A stretch of 8,745 nucleotides of DNA, taken from assembly GCA_025350285.1 (NCBI GenBank), contig JANXYE010000340.1, positions 1-8,745 of the forward strand. The letters are read 5' to 3'. Under the pieces are notes generated by a model, which was given only the letters and a program-made list of their open reading frames with translations, did no database searches and was not told the DNA's origin. A program made the position numbers and the translations under genes. Origin of the DNA: Chloroflexota bacterium. GTDB lineage: Bacteria > Chloroflexota > Dehalococcoidia > Tepidiformales > Tepidiformaceae. Each line of letters starts with the position of its first letter. The first letter of the stretch is position 1. Below, piece by piece: positions 1-6,247 of the stretch.

Positions 1-1
1 G

Positions 2-82
2 ATCGCGCCCGGAACGGCGCCGAGGATCACGCGCGATCTTGGGCTGTCCGTCGATGAACTGATGCGGCTGGTGGGTCGCTGA
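2..82 (+). CDS. 3' end of an unidentified gene (partial)
   Basis: An open frame enters from the left edge and ends at TGA 80-82. The 26 visible residues start IAPGTAPRITRDLG and end DELMRLVGR, a plausible soluble helical C-terminus with codon use like the neighbouring genes. No domain can be named from this little sequence. The promoter of the next gene begins 14 nt after the stop, so this gene probably ends its own transcription unit or is read through into the next. Coding status rests only on the open frame and composition. Confidence 0.5.
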   Translation: MAPGTAPRITRDLGLSVDELMRLVGR

Positions 83-96
83 GCGTCGAGTCCCAG

Positions 97-126
97 TTGA
101 GGCCCGGGTTACAACGCGCGTAGGAT
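97..126 (+). promoter_or_regulatory. Sigma-70-type promoter for the 548-residue protein gene
   Basis: TTGAGG (97-102) and TAGGAT (121-126) are separated by 18 nt. Initiation near 133 would give a leader of about 33 nt containing the GGAGG ribosome binding site at 155-159. This is the only promoter in the window where both -35 and -10 boxes look convincing. Confidence 0.5.
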
Positions 127-165
127 GGCCGATGGTAGGCCAATTCGAAATCCCGGAGGCAGCGC

Positions 166-1812
166 ATGACAACCCCGCCCGTGCACCACGCACCGGAGAC
201 GGCCCGCCTCTATGAACAGCTCCAGGAACGTGTCCTCGACCGCGATCAGGTTGGCGCCAGCGGCGTGTTCTACGATCTTGTCCGCGCCGGCCGGCCACTC
301 ACCGAGATGCTGAGCGAAACGGTCCGTATCCAGGCGCCGTATACGCACGTCCCGTATCACCAGCGCATCGATAACGGCGTCGTGCGGTTCGTCAACAACG
401 ACCATTGCCTCCTCAGTGCACGCGTCGCGGCCCGGCTTGGCGATCTGGTAGGCCCGGCGCACGCCCTCCTGCCGATGGCGCAGACGATGTGGTACGTCCC
501 CACCGGTCTCGATCCATGGAACCAGCTCCTCGGAAAGATCCCGGGCCACTACGCCCGCCGCCGCTTTCAGCCCGGCGAGCCGTTTCCCCGCCCGCAGGTC
601 CACTGGGAAGACCAGGAGCCGCTCCACTTCGACGGCACCCTCGACGAGCGCCTGGACCACTGGCTAACGCTCGTGCAGCGCGGCGAGGTAGTCAACGCCT
701 ACCGTGTCTTTCTCGGCCTCCTGGAGCACCCGGACCGCGAGCGTGTCCTCGCCCAGCTGGTTTTCGCCGGCCTTATCGACGTGCAGGATCGCATGCTTTT
801 CAACCGCTCCTACACCACGGGTCACAAGTCCTACCGCGCGCGGGCGGTGGTCGAACTTGGTGACGCCATCGGCTGGGAAAACGCGCACCACGTCGTCTAT
901 GCCGGCGTGCCGGACATCGCCGTCGGACCGCGCTGGTACTCAAACTACGAGATGGCGGGCGAAGTCGCCTGGATCCAGCTGGCCGAAGCGGACGAGCGCC
1001 AGCAGTCCTCCATCGGCGCTTCGCCGGAACTGCCGCCCGAGCGCCGCCTGCTCGCGAACGAGGCGTCGTTGACGCCCGCCGAATCCGGGATGCTGCTTTA
1101 CGCGCTCACGCGTGCGCCGGAGCCCGCCTACATTGAGGCGATCAGCGCACTCCTGCTGGCGGGCAAGAGCGGGCGCCAGATCGTCGATGTGTTCCAGCTC
1201 GCGGCCGCCCAACTCATCCTCGAAACGGGCGACCCGCGCCACTTCTCGATGTCGCAGCACTGCTCCGAATACGCCAACACCCTGGGCTGGTTTTTCGACC
1301 GCTTCGACCACCCCCATCGGCTGAAGCTGCTCTATGTTGCCGGGTCCTTTATCTGCCAAACGGCCCAGTGGCTGCGGAGCACGCCCGGTAACGCCGCCGC
1401 GAACACCACTCCGCCGCGCGAGGCGGCAGGCCTCGGGCCCGCCGGACTCCTTGCGCGCCTCGACGACGCGATGGTGCGGCGCAACCCGGCGGAGAGCGTG
1501 GCCTGGGTGCGCGCCTACCAGGAGGCGGGCCACGACACGAAGCCGTTGGTGCGGACGCTCGCGCTCGGGGCGGCGAAGCAGGGGAACGACACGCACAACC
1601 AGGAACTCGGCCTCTGTTTCCTGGAGGACTACGCGAAGAACGGTTCGAAGCGCCGCGACCTGCTTCTCCAGGCGTCGGCCCACCACACGGCGGGGCATAT
1701 CAAGTACGGCGATTCGCTCGAACCGTACCGCCGCTTTGCCGAAGCGTTCGGTATTGCGGCGGACCAGGACACGCAGGGAGACGCGGACCCTTCCCAAGCC
1801 CTGCTCGACTGA
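166..1812 (+). CDS. Conserved-looking hypothetical protein, 548 residues, family not recognised
   Basis: The ATG at 166 is preceded by a strong ribosome binding site, GGAGG at 155-159, six bases upstream. The product is soluble-looking, mostly helical, rich in His, Trp and Tyr, with no signal peptide or membrane segment. Two stretches look alike: residues 220-248, where GHKSYRARAVVELG leads to GW, HH and VVYAG, and residues 365-394, where HCSEYANTLGW leads to DHPH and LLYVAGSF. A third His cluster (AHHTAGH) lies at 505-511. Such spaced histidines could bind metal, loosely recalling questin-oxidase-like helical proteins, but I cannot confirm any family match. Residues about 405-425 form a low-complexity Ala/Pro/Thr linker between an N-terminal region and a helical C-terminal region. 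The gene ends 25 nt before the flavoprotein gene on the same strand. Coding status is near certain from frame length, start signals and codon bias; function is unknown. Confidence 0.85.
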   Translation: MTTPPVHHAPETARLYEQLQERVLDRDQVGASGVFYDLVRAGRPLTEMLSETVRIQAPYTHVPYHQRIDNGVVRFVNNDHCLLSARVAARLGDLVGPAHALLPMAQTMWYVPTGLDPWNQLLGKIPGHYARRRFQPGEPFPRPQVHWEDQEPLHFDGTLDERLDHWLTLVQRGEVVNAYRVFLGLLEHPDRERVLAQLVFAGLIDVQDRMLFNRSYTTGHKSYRARAVVELGDAIGWENAHHVVYAGVPDIAVGPRWYSNYEMAGEVAWIQLAEADERQQSSIGASPELPPERRLLANEASLTPAESGMLLYALTRAPEPAYIEAISALLLAGKSGRQIVDVFQLAAAQLILETGDPRHFSMSQHCSEYANTLGWFFDRFDHPHRLKLLYVAGSFICQTAQWLRSTPGNAAANTTPPREAAGLGPAGLLARLDDAMVRRNPAESVAWVRAYQEAGHDTKPLVRTLALGAAKQGNDTHNQELGLCFLEDYAKNGSKRRDLLLQASAHHTAGHIKYGDSLEPYRRFAEAFGIAADQDTQGDADPSQALLD

Positions 1813-1825
1813 ACGCCGCGCGCCG

Positions 1826-1831
1826 TACCAT
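1826..1831 (+). promoter_or_regulatory. Candidate leaderless -10 box for the FAD oxidase gene
   Basis: TACCAT lies exactly 6 nt before the GTG start at 1838. There is no Shine-Dalgarno sequence in the gap after the preceding gene. The same TANNNT-N6-start geometry occurs at three other genes in this window, which supports a transcript starting at the GTG itself. Alone it is a weak match. Confidence 0.4.
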
Positions 1832-1837
1832 GCCCTG

Positions 1838-3214
1838 GTGACATCCGAACCCCTCTTCTCCGCCCTCGCGTCCGTTGTCGGCCAGGCGCACATCCTCACG
1901 GATCCGGAACTCGTTGCCACCTACGAGGTTGATTGGACAGGCCGCTTTCGGGGTCGAGCACTGGCCGTGGTTCGCCCGGGTGACACGGCCGAGGTCTCCG
2001 CCGTGCTGAGGCTGTGCGCGGCAGCGCGAGTGGCCGTCGTCCCCCAGGGTGGTAACACGGGGCTGGTCGGCGGCGGCGTGCCGACAGATGGCGAGGTCGT
2101 GCTCAGCTCCCGTCGCCTCACATCGCTCACCGATCTTGACATCGCCGCTGGCGAAGTCACGGCCGGCGCGGGCGTGACGCTCGAAGCCCTCAACGCCTTC
2201 GTCCGGCCGCACGGCTTCGAGTTTGGTATCGACCTCGCCTCTCGCGGCAGCGCGACGGTCGGCGGCATGGCCGCGACCAATGCCGGCGGGGTCAATGTCT
2301 TACGGCATGGCATGATGCGCGCCCAGATCGCCGGGATGGAAGCCGTGCTCGCGGACGGGAGCGTCGTTAGCCGCCTTGCTGGCGTTGGGAAAGACAACAC
2401 CGGCTACGACATCCCGCAGCTCCTCACCGGAAGCGAAGGCACCCTCGCCGTGATCACGCGGCTTCGGCTACGGCTTGTGCGGAGCCGGGCGTATAGGGCG
2501 GTCGCGCTCCTCGCATGCGATTCGCTGGGCGATGCCATCGCGGTCGCCCTTCGCGTCCGCCGGGATCTCCCGACGCTGGATGCGGCCGAGGCGTTCTTCC
2601 CGGAGGGACTCGACCTTGTCTGCGAGCACGCCGGGCTTCGGCCCCCGTTCGGCGCCTCATACGCGGCCTACTTGCTCCTCGAATGCGCCGCTGATACTGA
2701 CCCGGCCGGGGGTCTCGCGGACGCGCTGCTCACAGCCCAAGCAATCCGAGACTCGGCGTTCGCCACCGACACCGCCGCCCGCCAGCGGCTCTGGGCATAT
2801 CGCGAACGCCATACCGAGGCGATCAATGCCGCGGGCGTACCACAAAAGCTCGACGTTGCCGTCCCCCTCGACCGGCTGGCCTCCTTCGTGGCGGCGGCGC
2901 CCGGACTCGTCAGAGCCAGAGCGGCCGGCGCGCGCACGGTCATTTTTGGGCACCTGGCCGAGGGAAACATGCACGTAAACATCCTCGGGCTCGCCCCCGA
3001 CGACGAGCGCGCGGCGGACGCCGTCCTCCGCTTCGTGGCCGAACTGGGCGGATCGATCAGCGCGGAGCACGGGATCGGCCGGGCGAAGACCCGCTGGTTG
3101 CACCTCACCCGTTCGGAAGCCGATGTCGCCGCGATGCGCGCAATCAAGCACGCGCTCGACCCCCTCGGCCAGCTGAACCCCGGCGTCATTTTCCCCGTGC
3201 GAGAGCAGGGTTAG
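1838..3214 (+). CDS. FAD-dependent D-2-hydroxyacid dehydrogenase (GlcD / D2HGDH / D-lactate dehydrogenase family)
   Basis: The product has 458 residues, normal for the family. It oxidises a D-2-hydroxyacid (such as glycolate, D-lactate or D-2-hydroxyglutarate) to the 2-oxoacid, passing electrons through FAD. The N-terminal PCMH-type FAD domain (about 35-215) carries PQGGNTGLVGGGVP (69-82), GSATVGGMAATNAGG (138-152) and DNTGYDIPQLLTGSEGTL (186-203). The C-terminal substrate cap shows YRERHTEA (321-328), KLDV (337-340), GHLAEGNMHVN (371-381, with His372 and His379 as expected metal ligands) and GSISAEHGIG (405-414, Glu410-His411). It ends in LDPLGQLNPGVIFP. The frame stays open upstream to 1334, but that part is a shadow of the preceding gene. 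GTG 1838 gives the correct family N-terminus; no SD is visible and a -10 box lies 6 nt upstream. The exact substrate cannot be read from sequence, and no GlcE/GlcF-like partner is present. The 3' end overlaps the convergent Uma2-like gene by 4 nt. Confidence 0.92.
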   Translation: MTSEPLFSALASVVGQAHILTDPELVATYEVDWTGRFRGRALAVVRPGDTAEVSAVLRLCAAARVAVVPQGGNTGLVGGGVPTDGEVVLSSRRLTSLTDLDIAAGEVTAGAGVTLEALNAFVRPHGFEFGIDLASRGSATVGGMAATNAGGVNVLRHGMMRAQIAGMEAVLADGSVVSRLAGVGKDNTGYDIPQLLTGSEGTLAVITRLRLRLVRSRAYRAVALLACDSLGDAIAVALRVRRDLPTLDAAEAFFPEGLDLVCEHAGLRPPFGASYAAYLLLECAADTDPAGGLADALLTAQAIRDSAFATDTAARQRLWAYRERHTEAINAAGVPQKLDVAVPLDRLASFVAAAPGLVRARAAGARTVIFGHLAEGNMHVNILGLAPDDERAADAVLRFVAELGGSISAEHGIGRAKTRWLHLTRSEADVAAMRAIKHALDPLGQLNPGVIFPVREQG

Positions 3215-3438
3215 CTTTGCGCTGGCGGCTGGCCCGTCAGCGTCGCGGCGATTTCGTTCCAGGCGGCGAGCGCCTTCGGCTGCTCCTCCCAGAGCCAGGC
3301 CACATCCAGCCAGAAGCGTTCGAGCACCGTCGCGCGGTAGATGTCGAGTTCGTCCGGAAGCACTCAGGTGTAGCGTCCATCGTCAAGGATGTAGAACCTC
3401 GCGATCCGTGCGGGCGGTGGCTTCGTTGCCGTCGTCAT
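3211..3438 (-). pseudogene. Uma2-like C-terminal fragment interrupted by an in-frame TGA
   Basis: On the minus strand, ATG 3438 starts MTTATKPPPARIARFY followed by ILDDGRYT. A TGA at 3366-3364 (codon 25) interrupts, and the same frame then continues for 50 codons (VLPDELDIYRATVLERFWLD, then VAWLWEEQPKALAAWNEI) to TAA at 3213-3211. Read with Trp at the TGA (one base from TGG), the stretch DDGRYTWVLPDE, then ERFWLDVAWLW, strongly recalls the C-terminus of Uma2-family (PD-(D/E)XK-like) proteins. The catalytic region is absent, so it is at most a remnant or a small derived protein. A TATACT box sits 6 nt before the ATG, the same geometry as the leaderless starts elsewhere here. It follows scpA by 29 nt. 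The alternatives are a sequencing error, a 24-residue peptide, or readthrough. Other genes here use TGA as a stop, so reassignment is unlikely. Confidence 0.6.
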
Positions 3439-3444
3439 GCGTCG

Positions 3445-3450
3445 AGTATA
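3445..3450 (-). promoter_or_regulatory. Candidate leaderless -10 box (TATACT) for the Uma2-like fragment
   Basis: TATACT on the minus strand is followed by exactly 6 nt and then the ATG at 3438. It matches the box-to-start geometry of the two aspartic protease genes. No -35 hexamer is recognisable. Confidence 0.45.
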
Positions 3451-3467
3451 CCGCCTTGGAGGCCCGC

Positions 3468-4196
3468 CTACGCCCCGAGCGGCAGCGGGACCTGGAGACG
3501 CACGACCTCTATCTCGCCCCAGACGTCCAGCTGCACGGCGTCGCATTCGCCGTCCTTCAGCAGTTCCAGGACGGCGAGGAACGAGAGCACCACTTCGATG
3601 CGCGAGCCGCATTCGGCCATCGCCTCCCGGAACGAGAAGCGACCGAACCGCTTGAGCCGCTCGCGAAGCGCCGTGATGCGCGACGAGAGTGTCGCCCGGT
3701 CCCGCGGGACGAGGATGCGCGGGACGACTGGCGCGCGGGACAGCACGGTCAGCATGATCTTTCGCATCGCCTCCATCGTGACGCCCTCAAGCCCGGGGCC
3801 TTCGGGCCGCTCGGGCGACGCGGCCATCCGTGGGTAGACGTGGTAGCCGGATTCCTGCCGCTCCTGGAGCAGGTCGGCCACCTTGGAAAAGCGCCGGTAC
3901 TCCAGGAGCATATCGACCAGTTCGCGGCCGACTTCGTCCTCTTCGAGCAGTTCCGACGCTTCCGCCGGGACGCGCGGGAGCAGTGCCTTGGATTTGAGGT
4001 AGATGAGCTTCGCGCCGATCGCCACGAACTCGGCCAACGCCCCAACATGAAAGCGCTCGCCGGTTCGGATGGCGCGCAAATACTGATCCGTCACTGAGAC
4101 GAGCGAGACGGCCGTGACGTCCAGGTCGTCGCGCTCGATCAGGTGCAATAACAGTTCCAGAGGACCCTGGAATACGGGCAAGTCGATCTGCGGCAT
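3468..4196 (-). CDS. scpA: Segregation and condensation protein A (kleisin subunit of SMC-ScpAB)
   Basis: The 242-residue product is typical in size. ScpA bridges the SMC ATPase heads and recruits ScpB, acting on the nucleoid in chromosome compaction and segregation. The N-terminal SMC-binding helical domain begins PVFQGPLELLLHLIERDDLD (7-26), the family signature. It continues through LAEFVAIGAKLIYLKSKALL (54-73) and the VDMLLEYRRFSKVADLL segment (94-110). A charged linker (about 120-140) leads to the C-terminal winged helix, with VVLSFLAVLELLKDGECDAV (202-221) and the closing WGEIEVVRL. ATG 4196 gives the canonical N-terminus; the frame is open 41 codons further upstream but without family sequence. 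No clear SD is seen. It lies 64 nt downstream of aroF on the same strand, probably in the same transcript. No scpB follows; the next gene is the broken Uma2-like fragment. Confidence 0.93.
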   Translation of the reverse strand: MPQIDLPVFQGPLELLLHLIERDDLDVTAVSLVSVTDQYLRAIRTGERFHVGALAEFVAIGAKLIYLKSKALLPRVPAEASELLEEDEVGRELVDMLLEYRRFSKVADLLQERQESGYHVYPRMAASPERPEGPGLEGVTMEAMRKIMLTVLSRAPVVPRILVPRDRATLSSRITALRERLKRFGRFSFREAMAECGSRIEVVLSFLAVLELLKDGECDAVQLDVWGEIEVVRLQVPLPLGA

Positions 4197-4260
4197 GGGC
4201 AACTGCAGACTTACGCCGCCCCGCGGGGGCGCGCCTGCCACGGTCCTTCGACCTCGTCCG

Positions 4261-5307
4261 TTATCGTGCCGCTGCAGGCGCACCAACCCCTGGTAGCGTC
4301 CGCTCGACCGCGGCAGCAATCCCGGTGACCATTCGCATCATCTGTTCGAAGGATGCGTATGTCAACGATTGCGCACCATCGCTGAGCGCGTGGTCCGGGT
4401 TCGGATGCACCTCAATCATCAGTCCATCGGCCCCCGCCGCGACGGCCGCCGCGGCGATCGGGGCGACGAGTTTCCACTTCCCCGTCCCGTGGCTCGGGTC
4501 GGCCACGACCGGCAGGTGGCTGAGCGATTTCGCCAGCGGAATGGCGTTGATGTCGAACGTGTTGCGGTAGGCCGTTTCGAACGTCCGGATGCCCCGTTCG
4601 CAGAGGATCACGTTGGGGTTGCCCTGCGCGAGGATGTACTCCGCCGCAAGCAGCCACTCTTCGATCTGACCGCTGGGCGCCCGCTTCACCATCACCGGTT
4701 TGCGCAGCTTGCCGACTTCGTCCAGGAGGATGAAGTTCTGCATGTTGCGGGCGCCGATCTGGATGATGTCCGCCTTCTCGGCGACCGCGTCCAGGTGCCG
4801 CACGCTCATCAGTTCGGTGATCACCGGCATGCCCGTGAGCTTCCCGGCGGTCGCGAGGTAGGTCAGCCCTTCCTCGCCCAGGCCGCGGAAGGCGTAGGGC
4901 GAGCTGCGCGGCTTGAACGCTCCGCCTCGCAGGATGTTCGCGTCCGCCGCCTTGACGGCGAACGCCGTGGCGATGATGTGCTCCTCGTCTTCGATCGAAC
5001 ACGGGCCGGCCATCACGGCGATTTCGTTCCCGCCAACGCTCACGCCGTGGCCAACGTCGATCACGGTGTCGTTTGGACGGAACTCGCGGCTCACGAGCTT
5101 GTACGGCTTGGTAACGCGGTGCACGGATTCGACGTGCGGAACCGACTCGAACATGTCCTGTAGCTCCGGAATGTCCGGGCCGATGACGCCGATGATGGTC
5201 CGTTCGCTGCCGGTGGAGAGATGCGTCTGCCGTCCGCTTTCGTGGACGCGGGCGACGATGCGGTCAATATCCTGGGGAGTCGCCTCAGGCGACACGACGA
5301 TGATCAT
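4261..5307 (-). CDS. aroF: 3-deoxy-7-phosphoheptulonate (DAHP) synthase, type I-beta with N-terminal ferredoxin-like domain
   Basis: The cytosolic enzyme condenses phosphoenolpyruvate and erythrose 4-phosphate, the first step of the shikimate pathway. The 348 residues match the Thermotoga-type enzyme. Residues 1-70 form the ferredoxin-like regulatory domain ([18 protein letters not shown], then [15 protein letters not shown]), which in this class confers Tyr/Phe feedback inhibition. The TIM barrel carries AGPCS (Cys103, metal ligand), [14 protein letters not shown] (127-140), [12 protein letters not shown] (181-192), [11 protein letters not shown] (234-244), DPSHGTGK (His273), IEVHP (Glu299) and ALSDGAQSL (Asp310), so all four expected metal ligands are present. 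Translation starts at ATG 5307, behind the SD AAAGGAA; the 32-codon upstream extension in frame is not family sequence. It lies 13 nt downstream of aroH, clearly the same operon. Confidence 0.96.
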   Translation of the reverse strand: MIIVVSPEATPQDIDRIVARVHESGRQTHLSTGSERTIIGVIGPDIPELQDMFESVPHVESVHRVTKPYKLVSREFRPNDTVIDVGHGVSVGGNEIAVMAGPCSIEDEEHIIATAFAVKAADANILRGGAFKPRSSPYAFRGLGEEGLTYLATAGKLTGMPVITELMSVRHLDAVAEKADIIQIGARNMQNFILLDEVGKLRKPVMVKRAPSGQIEEWLLAAEYILAQGNPNVILCERGIRTFETAYRNTFDINAIPLAKSLSHLPVVADPSHGTGKWKLVAPIAAAAVAAGADGLMIEVHPNPDHALSDGAQSLTYASFEQMMRMVTGIAAAVERTLPGVGAPAAAR

Positions 5308-5320
5308 GGGTTCCTTTGCG

Positions 5321-5704
5321 CTAGCGTGCGCTGCTGGGAGTGAAACCGGTGAGGTCCGGCCGGAGCCGGCGAGCCTCACGGAGGTAGGTATGGTGGATCT
5401 CATGCTGTCCCTTAGCGGTGTTCCAGTGGAGGAGGACGCGAATGCACAGCGGGAGCATCCCGGGGACCGACATCTCGTGACTCTGCATCAACGGGACGTT
5501 CGTCCAGCCCAGCTGGCGCGCGGCCACGGCCGGGAACTCCGCATAGACATCGGAGGTGGTGGTAATCCACGCCGACGCCACGTCAGCGGTATCGATCCCG
5601 TTGGCCTCGACCATCGTCGAGAGCAACTCGGTGGTGGCCGAGAGGATCTCGTCTTTGGTGTTTCTGGTCACGGTGGTCGCACCGCGGACGCCGCGGACTG
5701 GCAT
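5321..5704 (-). CDS. aroH: Chorismate mutase, AroH class
   Basis: This monofunctional enzyme converts chorismate to prephenate, the branch toward Phe and Tyr. The 127 residues equal the Bacillus subtilis AroH length, and the trimeric pseudo-alpha/beta-barrel fold is expected. Visible hallmarks are VRGIRG-like [10 protein letters not shown] at 3-12 (Arg7), [11 protein letters not shown] (57-67, Arg63), HEM (Glu77), LCIRV (Arg89), and [15 protein letters not shown] (104-118, Tyr107). These correspond to the B. subtilis active-site Arg7, Arg63, Glu78, Arg90 and Tyr108 with a one-residue gap. The B. subtilis active-site Cys75 position is not Cys here. ATG 5704 is chosen because MPVRGVRG is the family N-terminus and a GAGGAG ribosome binding site lies about 10 nt upstream. 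It is the first gene of the aroH-aroF-scpA unit, preceded by a long structured leader. Confidence 0.95.
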   Translation of the reverse strand: MPVRGVRGATTVTRNTKDEILSATTELLSTMVEANGIDTADVASAWITTTSDVYAEFPAVAARQLGWTNVPLMQSHEMSVPGMLPLCIRVLLHWNTAKGQHEIHHTYLREARRLRPDLTGFTPSSAR

Positions 5705-5765
5705 GCTGCGAAATCTCCTCAGGGGTGACAATCGGATGAAGGCCGCACTACGCCGAGCGGGATCC

Positions 5766-5782
5766 AAAAGCCCCGGCCGGCT
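5766..5782 (-). terminator. Possible intrinsic-terminator-like hairpin 2 in the aroH leader
   Basis: On the minus strand AGCC (5782-5779) pairs with GGCT (5772-5769) around a GGCCGG loop, and the 3' arm runs into TTTT (5769-5766). The stem is only 4 bp, although G-rich alternatives could extend it. It lies about 62 nt before the aroH ATG, in a position suited to premature termination. Confidence 0.3.
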
Positions 5783-5788
5783 GATGCC

Positions 5789-5812
5789 CATAAACACGGC
5801 CCGAGGCGGGCC
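5789..5812 (-). terminator. Possible intrinsic-terminator-like hairpin 1 in the aroH leader
   Basis: On the minus strand GGCCCG (5812-5807) and CGGGCC (5803-5798) form a perfect 6-bp GC stem with a CCT loop, followed by GTGTTTATG. The T tract is weak. The GG of the last Trp codon of the leader ORF is the first part of the 5' stem. Confidence 0.35.
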
Positions 5813-5941
5813 AGCGCCACGCCCATCGGCGCTCGCTGCCCTCCGGGGCCGTCCTCATCTGCCCGCCAGTGGCCGGTAACATCCTCCACAAGCTCCCACG
5901 GCGCGTTCGAAAGGCCAGGTTGGCCATCGCACCGTCACGGG

Positions 5942-5947
5942 ATCATA
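5942..5947 (-). promoter_or_regulatory. Candidate -10 box for the aroH operon
   Basis: TATGAT on the minus strand is a good -10 hexamer in an otherwise GC-rich stretch. The best -35 guess, TTCGCG with an 18-nt spacer, is poor and falls in the target duplication copy next to the fold-back element. Confidence 0.3.
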
Positions 5948-5968
5948 CACAGGCGCTCCAAACCGCGC

Positions 5969-5977
5969 GAACAGCGC
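5969..5977. repeat. Target-site duplication, left copy
   Basis: GAACAGCGC abuts the left end of the fold-back element and is repeated identically at 6194-6202 against the right end. A preceding C is shared too, so the duplication could be counted as 10 bp if the element's last base is assigned to it. Confidence 0.65.
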
Positions 5978-6193
5978 GGGTGTGCGTCAGATTTTTGCAC
6001 GATGAGTGGGCACCGGCGTGGTGCCGGTCGACGGGCGGCGGGCTCCCAAAGACCGCTCCGTATCCGTCGCGGCCAGGATTGGCGACGACGTGGGTCCGGG
6101 TCGATGGGCGGCAATCCTGGCCGCGAGTGGCGAACGAGCGGTTCGTTCGCGCCCGTGCCACGCCCGACCCACGCCAAAATCTGACGGCCACCC
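5978..6193. mobile_element. MITE-like fold-back element, about 216 bp, non-coding
   Basis: The ends are inverted repeats: GGGTGTGCGTCAGATTTT at the left and, read from the right on the other strand, GGGTGGCCGTCAGATTTT (16 of 18 identical). The similarity between arms continues inward with indels: GTGGG...GGCGTGG, then GACCGCTC / GAACCGCTC, and ends in a perfect 15-bp inverted repeat TCGCGGCCAGGATTG (6067-6081) with its complement at 6112-6126, around a 30-nt centre. Smaller hairpins are nested in each arm (ggcacc/ggtgcc at 6009-6025; cgaacga/tcgttcg at 6131-6149). A perfect 9-bp duplication flanks it. No credible gene lies inside. This fits a non-autonomous miniature transposable element; the transposase family that mobilised it cannot be told from sequence alone. 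Confidence 0.65.
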
Positions 6194-6202
6194 GAACAGC
6201 GC
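6194..6202. repeat. Target-site duplication, right copy
   Basis: GAACAGCGC repeats the 5969-5977 sequence exactly, directly outside the right inverted end of the fold-back element. Confidence 0.65.
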
Positions 6203-6235
6203 CGGTTCGAACGCATCTGGCTCGCCCCAATCGCG

Positions 6236-6241
6236 TACACT
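6236..6241 (+). promoter_or_regulatory. Candidate leaderless -10 box for aspartic protease gene 1
   Basis: TACACT is followed by 6 nt and the GTG start at 6248, the same spacing as at the paralogue downstream. It lies 34 nt beyond the fold-back element's target duplication. No -35 box is evident. Confidence 0.5.
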
Positions 6242-6247
6242 CGGGGA

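Larger units (their letters stand above)
5705..5935 (-). promoter_or_regulatory. Long leader region upstream of aroH, possible attenuator
   Basis: About 230 nt separate a possible -10 box from the aroH start. On the minus strand the region contains two GC-rich hairpins followed by short T runs, and a 59-codon ORF (5927-5748) with Trp codons at positions 14, 35, 37 and 39. Codons 35-39 read WAWRW and run straight into the first hairpin. The setting upstream of aromatic biosynthesis genes suggests attenuation. Against it, the ORF reads through both hairpins and the start signal is weak, so it may simply be an untranslated leader. Confidence 0.3.

Noticed and set aside
1334..1837. Upstream extension of the FAD oxidase frame to an ATG at 1334
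   Set aside because: The extension lies inside the preceding gene in another frame, is Arg/Thr-rich shadow sequence, and does not belong to the family; GTG 1838 gives the normal length.
940..1920. 326-codon minus-strand open frame
   Set aside because: It is antisense to the 548-residue gene, has Arg/Val-rich composition typical of a GC-rich shadow frame, and shows no recognisable domain or start signal.
3364..3366. Selenocysteine at the in-frame TGA of the Uma2-like gene
   Set aside because: The family pattern expects Trp there, not Cys, and no clear SECIS hairpin is evident directly downstream.
4369..5163. 264-codon plus-strand open frame
   Set aside because: It is a shadow of aroF, whose minus-strand product matches DAHP synthase along its whole length.
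5868..5874. GCCACTG on the minus strand, resembling part of a cobalamin riboswitch
   Set aside because: The B12 box and the other conserved core segments are absent, and the downstream genes are not cobalamin-related.
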